A stretch of DNA of 64,000 nucleotides from CAYOHY01 sp964403885 (GTDB lineage: Bacteria > Actinomycetota > Coriobacteriia > Anaerosomatales > PHET01): positions 1 through 64,000 of the forward strand of contig CAYOHY010000004.1 of the NCBI GenBank assembly GCA_964403885.1, given 5' to 3'. Positions 17,788-26,038 of the stretch are shown here, in pieces. The translations under genes and the position numbers were made by a program. Under the pieces are notes generated by a model. The model was not told the origin of the DNA. It did not search any database and saw nothing but the letters and a program-made list of their open reading frames with translations. Position 1 is the stretch's first letter. Each line of letters opens with the position of its first letter.

Positions 17788-19055
17788 GCCACTCCCTCCT
17801 CAGGTGCGGCGATGGCTCCCGCCGCGATGAACGCACGATAGAGCTCGAGACGATCCTCCAGCACCTCGCCAAGTCGGCGGATGCCCTCCTCGATCTTCTC
17901 GGGATCGGCGAAACAGAACGCGAGGCGCATGCAGTTGCGGCCTCGCCCGTCCGGATAGAACCCGTCACCGGGCACGAAGGCCACACCGTGCTCGACCGCC
18001 TCGGCGAGCATGGTCGCGCAGTCCACGTAGGGCGGCAACTCGACCCACACGAAGAACCCGCCCTCGGGACGCGTCCACTTCGCCTCGGCCGGGAAGTGCT
18101 CGTCGAGCGCTGCGAGCATCACGTCGCGGCGCTCGGCGTAGGTGCGCGTCAGGCCCTGCAGCACCTTGCGCCACCGCGTGCCAAGGAAGTAGCGCTCCGC
18201 GGTGACCTGCGCGAACGCCGAGCCGCACAGGTCCGCGCCCTGCTTGACCAGCAACAGCTTGGCGAGGATGGGCTTGGGCGCCACCACCCAGCCAAGACGC
18301 AGCCCGGGGGCGAAGATCTTGCTGAAGGTGCCCAGGTAGATGACCTCGTCGTCAAGCGCGCGCAGCGGCTTCATGTGGCCGCCCTCGAAGCGCAGGCGCC
18401 CGTAGGGGTCGTCCTCCACCACCGGGATGTCGTACTCGTGCGCGAGCTCGATGAGGCGGCGGCGGCGCTCGGCGCTCATGGTCACGCCGCCGGGGTTGTG
18501 GAAGTTGGGGATCGTGTAGATGAACTTGGCGCCGCGCGGACCCAGGCGCTTGAGCTCGGCCTCGAGCAGGTCCATCCGCATGCCGTCCGCGTCGAGCGGG
18601 ACGCAGTGGATGTCAGGCTGGTACGCCGAGAACGCCTGAAGCGCGCCCAGATACGTGGGCCCCTCGGTGATGATCACGTCGCCGGGGTTCAAGAACGCCT
18701 TGCCCAGCAGATCGAGCGCCTGCTGCGCCCCCGCCGTGACCGCGATGTCCTCGGCGGCCACACGCACGCCGTTCTCGGCCATGAGCTCGACGATGATCGC
18801 GCGCGTCTGCGGCCTACCCTCGCTCGAGCCGTACTGGAGCGCCTGGGCGCCCTCGTGCAGGACCGCGTCGTGAGCGGCCTGCGCGACCGCACCCGCCGGA
18901 ACCTGCGATACCTCCGGCATGCCCCCCGCGAACGAGATCATGTCCGGACGGCTTGCCGCCGCGAACAGGTCTCGCACCGCGCTCGAGCGCACACCTGAGA
19001 TGCGATCCGCGTAGCGGTCGCTCCATCGGTCGAAGATGACCCTGGCAGTACCCAT
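17784..19055 (-). CDS. PLP-dependent aminotransferase, class I/II (2-aminoadipate/alanine type)
   Basis: About 423 residues from MGTARVIF at 19055; an ATG three codons upstream is also possible. Fold-type I aminotransferase: MISFAGGMPE at about 40, LQYGSSEGRPQTR, the NPGDVIITEGPTYLGAL segment, IPNFHNPGG (Asn for the cofactor), VVEDDPYG, the PLP-binding Lys in LGTFSKIFAPGLRLGW and the late Arg in CMRLAFCF. It resembles LysN/MocR-like catalytic domains without a DNA-binding domain. Pairing with ddl under a T-box suggests that it makes or uses alanine or a related amino acid for the cell wall. Confidence 0.9.
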   Translation of the reverse strand: MGTARVIFDRWSDRYADRISGVRSSAVRDLFAAASRPDMISFAGGMPEVSQVPAGAVAQAAHDAVLHEGAQALQYGSSEGRPQTRAIIVELMAENGVRVAAEDIAVTAGAQQALDLLGKAFLNPGDVIITEGPTYLGALQAFSAYQPDIHCVPLDADGMRMDLLEAELKRLGPRGAKFIYTIPNFHNPGGVTMSAERRRRLIELAHEYDIPVVEDDPYGRLRFEGGHMKPLRALDDEVIYLGTFSKIFAPGLRLGWVVAPKPILAKLLLVKQGADLCGSAFAQVTAERYFLGTRWRKVLQGLTRTYAERRDVMLAALDEHFPAEAKWTRPEGGFFVWVELPPYVDCATMLAEAVEHGVAFVPGDGFYPDGRGRNCMRLAFCFADPEKIEEGIRRLGEVLEDRLELYRAFIAAGAIAAPEEGVA

Positions 19056-19095
19056 GTGTCTCACCTACCCCGAAGAGCGCAAAACGCCCTCCGAA

Positions 19096-19305
19096 AACGA
19101 GAAAACCCCCTCGGCCTGATAGGGCGAGGGGGCGTCGCGGTACCACCTATCTTCGTTCGCACGGGCGGGTGAGCGCCGTCGCGAACCTCAATTCCCGAAG
19201 ATACCGGTTCCGGGACCGACCCGCTTCCCTCGGCGCGTGGCCGCACTGGCGGGGGACATCGGAGGGGTGGCTGGGCGCATGCGCCCTCTTCCCTCACGTC
19301 CGTTG
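19096..19305 (-). ncRNA. T-box leader controlling the aminotransferase-ddl operon
   Basis: On the minus strand the T-box bulge AGGTGGTACCGCG is at 19136-19148. A strong terminator follows: CCCCCTCG (19132-19125) with CGAGGGGG (19113-19106), then TTTTCTCGTTTTC. A short Stem I can be drawn from GGACGT (starting at 19301) to ATGTCC, with inner GAGGG/CCCTC and a GGGCGC-AT-GCGCCC hairpin on top. Between that hairpin and the CCCTC strand lies AGCCACC; GCC followed by A would be an alanine specifier, which fits D-Ala-D-Ala synthesis. The switch class is clear; the specifier is a proposal. Confidence 0.9.
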
Positions 19306-19400
19306 TGCTGTGATGTTCAGCCTTGGCCGGTCGCCCAGCCAAGTGTTGGCGGCAACATTAGCACCGGCTGGCGGGATGTGGCAACACGGACGCCGACGGG

Positions 19401-19871
19401 CTACCGCTTGCGGAGCGCACGCAGCCGTTCGACCGCGCCGGCGACATCGGGCGCATCCCCCGTCCGGTCACCCATCAGCCACTCGACCACGCCCGCGCCC
19501 TCGCGCAGCGCGCCCAGCGCCACGAGGTCGTCGTCGAAACCCAGCCTGACGCGGAACACGCCGTGGCCATCGCGCGCGAAGTCCCACGCGGTGTGGGCCT
19601 TGAGCGAGCGCGGAGAGCCCGACGACGCCATGAGCTCGGCGGCGATGTGTTCGAGCAGGTGCGGCGTCTCCGTGTCCGCGATCTCGCGCACGAAGTCCTT
19701 GCCCGCGTCGTTCTCGCAGGTGTGGCGCACGAGCCCGGGCAGCAGCTTCACGGCGGCGTCAGGCAGCCCCGGTGCCGCGGACGTGCGCATGAGTGACGGG
19801 TCGCCAACGCGAACGAGCGCCTCGAGGTGGCCGGTCGCGACCTCGATGCGCTCGATGGAGAGAACGGGCAC
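19401..19871 (-). CDS. Stand-alone cyanophycin-synthetase N-domain-like protein
   Basis: 156 residues from a GTG at 19871, one base after the upstream stop codon. The middle, LLPGLVRHTCENDAGKDFV followed by TPHLLEHIAAELM, resembles the N-terminal domain of cyanophycin synthetase (L-P-x-L-x-x-H-x-C ... G-H-I-V-E-H-V-A-L-E-L). The ATP-grasp and Mur-ligase-like parts are absent, so it cannot make cyanophycin on its own. It ends a three-gene envelope operon. Function unknown; an adaptor or small-molecule binding role is possible. Confidence 0.6.
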   Translation of the reverse strand: MPVLSIERIEVATGHLEALVRVGDPSLMRTSAAPGLPDAAVKLLPGLVRHTCENDAGKDFVREIADTETPHLLEHIAAELMASSGSPRSLKAHTAWDFARDGHGVFRVRLGFDDDLVALGALREGAGVVEWLMGDRTGDAPDVAGAVERLRALRKR

Positions 19872-19872
19872 G

Positions 19873-20121
19873 CTAGATGAGCGGGTCGATCGGCACGCGT
19901 CGACCGCCGGCGCGTGACCCCAGGAAGTAGGCGATGGATGCGGCGGCGATGACCACGCCGGCGACGATGAGAAGCGTCTTGGTGGCGTCGGTCTCAAGCA
20001 CCTGGGTGGTCGCGGTCTTCACGTCCGTGACCGCGATGTCCTTGATCTTCTCGGCGCGGTTCTTCAGGTCATCGAGGGTGATGCGCTCGACGGGCTGCGG
20101 GGTGATCTCCTGGGGCGTCAT
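19873..20121 (-). CDS. Small single-pass membrane protein
   Basis: 82 residues from the ATG at 20121, which overlaps the upstream stop codon (ATGA). A charged, helical N-terminal half (about 12-48, DLKNRAEKIKDI) precedes one membrane segment at about 50-68 (TLLIVAGVVIAAASIAYFLG) and a short basic tail. No family recognised. It sits between a holin-like membrane protein and a cyanophycin-synthetase N-domain-like protein and is translationally coupled to the first, so these probably form one envelope unit. Confidence 0.65.
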   Translation of the reverse strand: MTPQEITPQPVERITLDDLKNRAEKIKDIAVTDVKTATTQVLETDATKTLLIVAGVVIAAASIAYFLGSRAGGRRVPIDPLI

Positions 20122-20501
20122 GCCTGCATTCTCCTCATCTTGAGACCGGTGAGGCCCGCCGCGCCAAGGACGAGCACGCCGCCGATCAGAAACAGCGCAG
20201 CCGGCCATCCGACGTACGCGGCAAGAACCATCATCGCGGCCACCGAGATGTACCCGATGCCGAGGAACAGGACCGCGGCAGCCGCCATGGCGAACGCCAC
20301 GACCTGACCGGCCTTCTGCGTGGGCAGGACCACCTTGTCGCGTACGACGCCCTCGGTCTCCTGGCGGACGTAGTCGACGAACATCTGCACGAAGTCGGCG
20401 ATCGCGTCGGCGACGGTGGGGCGCTGCGGCCCTTCCGGCTCAGGGGAAGGCTGCTGCGGTCCGTCGGGCGTGCCGGGTTGGTTGACCCCGGGTTCGGGCA
20501 T
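20118..20501 (-). CDS. Holin-superfamily-III-like (Holin-X/DUF1469-type) membrane protein
   Basis: 127 residues from the ATG at 20501 with GGGAGG seven bases upstream. A Pro/Gln-rich cytoplasmic N-terminus (about 1-28) is followed by a helix (VADAIADFVQMFVDYVRQE) and two membrane segments (about 65-87 and 92-115), ending in basic residues. This is the pattern of the actinobacterial Holin-X/phage-holin-III family. No phage genes are near, so it is a chromosomal membrane protein of unknown role rather than a lysis protein. Confidence 0.7.
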   Translation of the reverse strand: MPEPGVNQPGTPDGPQQPSPEPEGPQRPTVADAIADFVQMFVDYVRQETEGVVRDKVVLPTQKAGQVVAFAMAAAAVLFLGIGYISVAAMMVLAAYVGWPAALFLIGGVLVLGAAGLTGLKMRRMQA

Positions 20502-20604
20502 CTGTCTGGCCTCCCTGTGCGAAGGACGAGGATCCTCGTGACTAAAGGTACCCCAAGACCACGCGCGATGTGCGTCTGACCTGCAACAGGCCCTGCGACA
20601 CAAA

Positions 20605-20630
20605 GACGGCACCGGTCTCCCGGTGCCGTC
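20605..20630 (-). terminator. Intrinsic terminator after the RlpA-like gene
   Basis: GACGGCACCGG and CCGGTGCCGTC form an 11-bp stem with a 4-base loop, followed on the minus strand by TTTGTG. It lies 30 bases after the RlpA-like stop codon. Confidence 0.75.
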
Positions 20631-20659
20631 CGTTGAGTCGTACTGTGGCGAGCTCGAGC

Positions 20660-21313
20660 CTAGTGAACGATGCGGTAGGTCACCGTGCCCACACCACCGA
20701 AGCCCAGGGCCTTGGCGGTACCCGGACCCAGGTCGAAGGTGCGTCCGCTGACGTAGGGGCCGCGGTCACGAACCACCGCGGTGACGGTGCGACCGTGGTA
20801 GCGGAACTGCACGCGGGTGCCAAACGGCAGCGAGCGGTGGGCGACCACCATGCTGCTGGGGGTGAGCTTGCCGCCGCCCGCCATGGTGTGACCGTAGAAG
20901 CCCGGTCCATACCAGGAGACACGGGCGGAGCGCCAGCCGCGGGGAGCGGCTGCGGCGCGCGAGCCGCGCGAAGCTGCGCGGGCCACGTGCGTGCGCGGTG
21001 CGGCCTTCTTGACCGCAGCCTTCGCCGGGCGCTTGGCCGCCGGCGTCAACATGTGCGCCTGAGCGGCGACGGCGACCGGGGCCGCCGCACCGAACTTGCC
21101 GTCCACCGGGACCTCGGGACCAAGCGCGACGGCCGTGGAGGCGTCGACGCCCAGCATGCGGGAATCACTCACAGGAGCGTTCACCGGAGAGGCGACCGCG
21201 ATGGTGGGAGGCCAGCCGGTCAAACCGATGACGGCTGCCGCGACGATGGCGGCGGTACCCACCGCAGACGCGGCGATCGTGACGGTGCGGGCGAATCGTT
21301 TACTCGAACTCAA
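20660..21313 (-). CDS. rlpA: RlpA/3D-like double-psi beta-barrel secreted protein
   Basis: 217 residues. A membrane/signal segment at about 11-31 is followed by a low-complexity Ala/Lys/Arg linker (about 80-125) and a C-terminal double-psi beta-barrel (about 128-217): ARVSWYGPGFYGHTMAGG, AHRSLPFGTRVQ, VVRDRGPYVSGRTFDLG and AKALGFGGVGTVTYRIV. This matches the RlpA domain, including the DRGP-x7-D catalytic Asp pattern of lytic transglycosylases acting on peptidoglycan without stem peptides. SPOR is absent. A long structured leader precedes it, suggesting RNA-level control of a cell-wall hydrolase. Confidence 0.85.
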   Translation of the reverse strand: MSSSKRFARTVTIAASAVGTAAIVAAAVIGLTGWPPTIAVASPVNAPVSDSRMLGVDASTAVALGPEVPVDGKFGAAAPVAVAAQAHMLTPAAKRPAKAAVKKAAPRTHVARAASRGSRAAAAPRGWRSARVSWYGPGFYGHTMAGGGKLTPSSMVVAHRSLPFGTRVQFRYHGRTVTAVVRDRGPYVSGRTFDLGPGTAKALGFGGVGTVTYRIVH

Positions 21314-21660
21314 GAGGTTCCTCCGTGCTTGGGGACAGGGATGACGACAGCGCGGAGGCGTAGTGAGGTACAGAGGTACCTGAGCAGCAGAGTGAAAATG
21401 GGGAGAAGGCTAGCTGCCTCGCATCCGGCTCAACGGGCCTTACGGCCGCCGTCGGCGCCAGAGAAGCGCTATGCTCTTTGGCTTGGACCTGTGATTGCAG
21501 CTCGGTCTCACTGCGCCTGTCGTGGTGCTCGCGTGACAGGCCTCGCTGGCCGATCCGACCGGAGTTTCAGCTCCCGACTCCCACTGCGCAGGTCCCTCGG
21601 CCGTTCCGGTCTTCGTCCGGCCGAACGCATGTGGGGTCGCGTACGTGCCCCTATTACAGG
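21314..21660 (-). ncRNA. Structured 5' leader of the RlpA-like gene (candidate riboswitch, class unknown)
   Basis: About 350 bases with extensive pairing on the minus strand. GGACCTG (about 21595-21589) pairs with CAGGTCC (21491-21485), enclosing a perfect GCCTGTC/GACAGGC hairpin (21541-21515). Inside, two similar strings occur: GCGCAGTGGGAGTCGGGAGC and GCGCAGTGAGACCGAGC. A GGCC-GTAA-GGCC hairpin and GAGGCAGCTAGCC follow nearer the gene. In Actinobacteria, secreted wall hydrolases are often under c-di-AMP switches, but I cannot match the consensus here with confidence. Confidence 0.5.
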
Positions 21661-21712
21661 TGCCAGTATAGCAGAGGCGTTGCCAAACCGACAAAACGCC
21701 GCCTCACGGCTG

Positions 21713-24478
21713 TCACTTGGTGGTCGTGGTCTGCTGCGACGCGAGCCGCTCCAAGACGCGTCCCAGCTCACCGATCTTGGCGCCGTAGGTCGCCCAGTCG
21801 CCCGCCTTCTGGGCCTGTACCGCCTCGCGGTACAGGCGTGCCGCCGTGGCCGCGTCGGTCTTGGCGCCGGACCCGCCCGAGCCGCCCGGTGACGGCGTGG
21901 AGGTCGTCTCGGCGGGCACCTCCTGGCCGAAGACCTTGAGCAGCGCAGCCTCGAGCGTGCGCTCCATCTCGACCTTGTCCGAGTAGGCGACGATGACCCT
22001 CGTCAGCTCCGGGATCGCGGTCTGCTCGGCTTGCAGGAACAGCGGCTGGATGTAGACGATCGAGTTCTTGATGGGGATGACCTGCATGTTGCCAAAGAGC
22101 ACGCTGCTGCCCCGCTGGTTCCACAGCGACAGCTGCGGCGAGATCGCCGAGTCCTGGTTGATGCGTGCGCTGATCTGCTCGGGCCCAAAGATCACGCGCT
22201 CCTTGGGGAACTGATAGACGGTGCGCTCGCCGTAGTTCTCGGGGTCGCTTGAAGCGGCCATCCAGCCGATCATGTTGTCGCGGTTGCGCGGCGTGTAGGG
22301 CTGCATCATGTAGAAGTGTTCCTGAGACGCGCCCGGCAGCTGCAGCAGCACGAAGAACGGCTCCATGACGTGACCCTGGCGCTCGCCCGGGAGCTCCCAC
22401 TGGTCTTCTTTGTTGTAGAACACGTTGGGGTCGGTCATGTGGTACGTCCGGTAGACCTCGGCCTGCGCCGAGAACATCCCCTGCGGGTAGCGGAAGTGCG
22501 CACGGATGCCGTCCGGGATCTTGTCGGCGCTGGTGATGAGCGTGGGGAAGACGCCTCGCCAGGCCTTGAGGATCGGGTCGTTCTCGTCGAACGCGTAGAA
22601 CGTGGTCTCGCCGGTGAAGGCGTCCACGGTCACCTTGACCGAGTTGCGCAGGTAGTTGGTGCCGGAGTCGAGCGGCTGCGAGTACGGGAACCTGTTCGAC
22701 AGCGTGTAGGCGTCGACCACCCACACCACGCGCCCGTCGACGAGCACCGCGTAGGGGTCGTCCTCGAACTTCAGCCACGGCGCGAGCTCGTTGAGCCTGG
22801 TGGTGAGGTCTCGGCGCATGAGGATGCGGCTCTCGGGGGTCACGTAGCCCGAGAACAGCACCTGGCTCGACCCCAGCCGGATCGCCCAGGCGATGCGCTG
22901 CGGCAGCGATCCCACGAACGCGCCCTTGTCGCCCTTGTAGCGGTACGTGGCGTTCTTCTCGCCCTTGGGGTAGTCGAACTCGTCGCGCTTGGTGTCGACC
23001 ACCACGTAGTCAGTGGTGTCCTCACCAAAGTAGATGCGCGGCTCGTCCACCGCGAGGTCCGGAGACCCGGAGGCCGCCGAGCTCGCGACCTTGGGCGGGA
23101 TGTCGCCGATCACGAACTGCGGAAGCCCGCGTGTGTCGAAGTCGCTCGACGGCGACATGACCAGGCCAAATCCGTGCGTGTACACGATGTGGCGGTTCAC
23201 CCAGGTCTGCGCCTGGTCAGCGAGGAGCGTCGAGTTCATCTCGCGTACCGAGACGAGCATCTGGCGCTTGCGGCCGTTGACCACGTAGCGGTCCACGTCC
23301 ACGTCGGGGAAGTCGTAGTACGGGCGGATGGTCTGCAGCTGCTTGTAGCTTTGCTGCACGATCTGCGGGTCCCACAGCCGCACGTTGCCGATGGTCGTCT
23401 TGTTGTCGACGATGTCTTTGGCCGTGAGGTCCTCGGCCGCCTCGAACGGGAGGCCCTTCACGTCAGCCAGGCCAAACCCCTCGCGGGTCATCTTGATGTT
23501 GCGCTCGATGTAGGGCTGCTCCTTGGACGCCTCGTTGGGAGCCACGATGAAGCGCTGCACGATGCCGGGGATCACGGCGCCCAGCAGGATCGAGGCGATC
23601 ACCCACACACCCAGTGCGATGGCCGGGAGCCGCCACCCGCGATAGCGGACGTTGAGCATCAGCAATCCAGCCGTGACGATCGAGATGCCGATGAGCACCC
23701 AGTACGCGGGGATCTGCGCGTGGACGTCGGTGTAGGACGCGCCCAGTACCTGTCCGCGCGGCGAGAAGTTCAGGTTGTAGATGCTGATCCAGTAGCCGAA
23801 GGCGCGCGTGAGCACGAACAGCGCGGCGAGCACGGACAGGTGCCCCTTCACATGCGGGGCGAAGCCGCGCAGGCGAGCCCACGGCTGAATGGCGCCGTCG
23901 ACGATGTGCACGATCACCGAGAGGATGAACGTGAGCACGATGATGTCGGTGGCCCACGCGAGCACGCTCTCGAAGGCCGGTAGCGAGAACACGTAGAAGC
24001 CGATGTCCTTGCCAAACTGCGGGTCGGTCATGCCAAACGGCACGCGGCCAAGCCAGAGCCTGAACGTCTCCCACTGGTGCGACATTCCGCTCGCCGTGAC
24101 AAAAGCGAAGAACAGCGACCCGAACAGGATCAGCCGGTCGATGGTGGGGCCCATGGCGGAACGCATGCGGTTGATGACCTCGGAGAGCTGGACCGGCGTC
24201 CCCTCAGGAAGCCCCACCGGCACCGCGTTGGGGGCGAACCGGCGCGCCAGGCGCATGTTGCCGTAGAGCATCGCGAACGCCAACGCGAAGAACAGCGCCC
24301 CTATCGCGAGCTGCGACACGATCCGCGTGATCCACACGCTCTGCTGGCCCAGGTCTGCGTACCACAGGTAGTCGGTCCAGACGCGCGCAAGCCATCCCAC
24401 GAACGGCATGACGATGAACACGAGAACTGCGACCGAACCCACGAGGATGAGGGCGGTACGGGGGCGGCGTGATGCCAC
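21713..24478 (-). CDS. UPF0182-family large membrane protein
   Basis: 921 residues, the usual size of the UPF0182/COG1615 family of Actinobacteria, cyanobacteria and some clostridia. Seven or so membrane segments lie in the first 320 residues (for example about 9-30, 55-77, 110-135, 165-185, 205-230, 250-275, 280-305), followed by a large extracytoplasmic domain with ERNIKMTREGFGL, VRLWDPQ, TIRPYYDFPDVDVDRY, YTHGFGLVMSP and YSQPLDSGTNYLRNSVK. The tail has a Gly/Ser linker and a helix. The family's function is unknown. It follows the HD-GYP gene by 24 bases on the same strand. Confidence 0.92.
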   Translation of the reverse strand: MASRRPRTALILVGSVAVLVFIVMPFVGWLARVWTDYLWYADLGQQSVWITRIVSQLAIGALFFALAFAMLYGNMRLARRFAPNAVPVGLPEGTPVQLSEVINRMRSAMGPTIDRLILFGSLFFAFVTASGMSHQWETFRLWLGRVPFGMTDPQFGKDIGFYVFSLPAFESVLAWATDIIVLTFILSVIVHIVDGAIQPWARLRGFAPHVKGHLSVLAALFVLTRAFGYWISIYNLNFSPRGQVLGASYTDVHAQIPAYWVLIGISIVTAGLLMLNVRYRGWRLPAIALGVWVIASILLGAVIPGIVQRFIVAPNEASKEQPYIERNIKMTREGFGLADVKGLPFEAAEDLTAKDIVDNKTTIGNVRLWDPQIVQQSYKQLQTIRPYYDFPDVDVDRYVVNGRKRQMLVSVREMNSTLLADQAQTWVNRHIVYTHGFGLVMSPSSDFDTRGLPQFVIGDIPPKVASSAASGSPDLAVDEPRIYFGEDTTDYVVVDTKRDEFDYPKGEKNATYRYKGDKGAFVGSLPQRIAWAIRLGSSQVLFSGYVTPESRILMRRDLTTRLNELAPWLKFEDDPYAVLVDGRVVWVVDAYTLSNRFPYSQPLDSGTNYLRNSVKVTVDAFTGETTFYAFDENDPILKAWRGVFPTLITSADKIPDGIRAHFRYPQGMFSAQAEVYRTYHMTDPNVFYNKEDQWELPGERQGHVMEPFFVLLQLPGASQEHFYMMQPYTPRNRDNMIGWMAASSDPENYGERTVYQFPKERVIFGPEQISARINQDSAISPQLSLWNQRGSSVLFGNMQVIPIKNSIVYIQPLFLQAEQTAIPELTRVIVAYSDKVEMERTLEAALLKVFGQEVPAETTSTPSPGGSGGSGAKTDAATAARLYREAVQAQKAGDWATYGAKIGELGRVLERLASQQTTTTK

Positions 24479-24502
24479 GGGGCACTCCTTATATGGGATC
24501 TG

Positions 24503-26038
24503 CTAGAGGTACGAGTCGACCTCGATGTTGAGCAGGCGCGGATCGATGCATCCTCGGACGCTCATCTCAGACGTCGTGGTCAGATCGATGTCGACGGGCT
24601 CGATGAAGTCACCCGAGGGTGCTGCAATGATACGTACCACCGGACGCATCGCGTCAGTCTCACTGGGCCTGATGACGATCGCGACCTCGCCGCCGCTCAA
24701 GCGCACCGCCGAGCGGGGCGGGTACACGCCCAGCAGCCTGATGAACAGCCGTACGAGCACCGGATCGAGCGAGCTGCCCGCGCTCTTCGCGAGCAGTGAC
24801 ATGGCTTCGTCTTGGACGCGCGCCGCCGAGTAGCTGCGGCGCGAGGTCATCGCGTCGTAGCTGTCGGCCACCGCGACGATGCGGCTGGCGAGGTGCTGCT
24901 TGCGCGGAGGGACGCGTGCCGGGTAGCCGGCGCAGTCGAAGCGCATGTGGTGCTCGAGAATCGTGACCACCGCCGACTTGTCCACGCCCGGCAGCAACGC
25001 CACCATCTGCGCGCCGTGCACGGGATGCTGGCGCACGTTGCCCCACTCCTCGGGGGTCAGTGCGCCGGGCTTGTTCAGGATGTCGAGGTCGACGCTGAGC
25101 TTGCCGATGTCGTGAAGCAACGCGCCCACTCCCAGCGAGGAGAGGAAGCGGTAGTCGCTCGTGACCATCGAGCCCAAGGCGAGCGCGAGGATCGCCACGT
25201 TGGCCGAGTGGTAGAACGTGTACTCGTCGTAGTTCTTGAGGCCCGTGAGCTGCAGCATCGCGTAGCGGTTCGACAGAACGTTGTCGACGAGCGAGCGCAC
25301 CACGCCCTTGACCTTGGACGAGCCCACGTTGCGGTTCACGCGCATGAGCCGGTCGATCTCGCGCATGAGCGAGACCGCGCCTCCGTAGGCCGCCTTCGCA
25401 TCTTCCGGCGTCGCGGCCCCGGTCTTGGAGACGCGCTCCACGGCGCGCACCGAGCCGATCAAGACGTGCGTGAGGCCCATCTGGGCGCTCAGCTTCTCGA
25501 CGCCGCCCGCCGAGTCGATCTGCGCCTCGTCCGAAGCGATGACCTGCATCGCGAGTGTCAGCTCTTCGGGCGTCACGCCGCGTTTCACGATGAGCGAGCC
25601 GATGCCCAGCGAGGTCATGTCGCGAACGAGCTGGTCGAACAGGATGCTCTCCTCGGTGAGGAGCTGTTCGCCCATGAGGATCTCGCCCTCGAAGAAGCCC
25701 AGGTGCACGTCCACACCCTCGGCGTGATAGGCGGCGACGGCTTCGCCAAACGCCTGGACGCCCTCGGCGACGGCGGGGTGGTCGAACGGGTAGAACCGCG
25801 CGGCGCGGCGCGTGGCGTAGATGCGTGTGAGCAGATCGCGCGTGCGCCGGAGCTGGGCCTGCGAGTATCGCGCTGCCTGACCGTCGGCGGCCCCGTCGTC
25901 GGCGCTCACTGCGACGCCCTCGTAGGCGACCGACGCCGGCTCGATCGCGCCCGTGGCCGACATGGTGCTGTCGACGAGCACAGCGTCCTCGGCGGCCATC
26001 AGCTCGTCGTCTGAGGGGATGAGCGGCTCGTCGATCAT
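24503..26038 (-). CDS. HD-GYP domain protein with N-terminal FYP..HP domain (pair 1)
   Basis: 511 residues. After an acidic tail, an N-terminal domain (about 60-205) has ARFYPFDHPAV and LGFFEGEILM, shared with three other proteins of this window. The HD-GYP domain (about 265-425) has the HD pair HDIGK (309-313), QHPVHG (338), EHHMRFDCAGYP (362-373). HD-GYP proteins hydrolyse c-di-GMP or cyclic GMP-AMP. Here the HHE-x-x-DG motif is HHM-x-x-DC: Glu is Met and Gly is Cys, so metal centre or activity may differ. A C-terminal beta domain of about 90 residues follows. Its ATG overlaps the upstream HEAT-like gene stop (ATGA). Confidence 0.9.
   Translation of the reverse strand: MIDEPLIPSDDELMAAEDAVLVDSTMSATGAIEPASVAYEGVAVSADDGAADGQAARYSQAQLRRTRDLLTRIYATRRAARFYPFDHPAVAEGVQAFGEAVAAYHAEGVDVHLGFFEGEILMGEQLLTEESILFDQLVRDMTSLGIGSLIVKRGVTPEELTLAMQVIASDEAQIDSAGGVEKLSAQMGLTHVLIGSVRAVERVSKTGAATPEDAKAAYGGAVSLMREIDRLMRVNRNVGSSKVKGVVRSLVDNVLSNRYAMLQLTGLKNYDEYTFYHSANVAILALALGSMVTSDYRFLSSLGVGALLHDIGKLSVDLDILNKPGALTPEEWGNVRQHPVHGAQMVALLPGVDKSAVVTILEHHMRFDCAGYPARVPPRKQHLASRIVAVADSYDAMTSRRSYSAARVQDEAMSLLAKSAGSSLDPVLVRLFIRLLGVYPPRSAVRLSGGEVAIVIRPSETDAMRPVVRIIAAPSGDFIEPVDIDLTTTSEMSVRGCIDPRLLNIEVDSYL

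Noticed and set aside
20118..20501. Prophage holin
   Set aside because: No other phage genes nearby; the Holin-X-type family is common as chromosomal membrane proteins in Actinobacteria.
22316..23983. 555-codon plus-strand open frame opposite the UPF0182 gene
   Set aside because: Antisense shadow with no recognisable domain.
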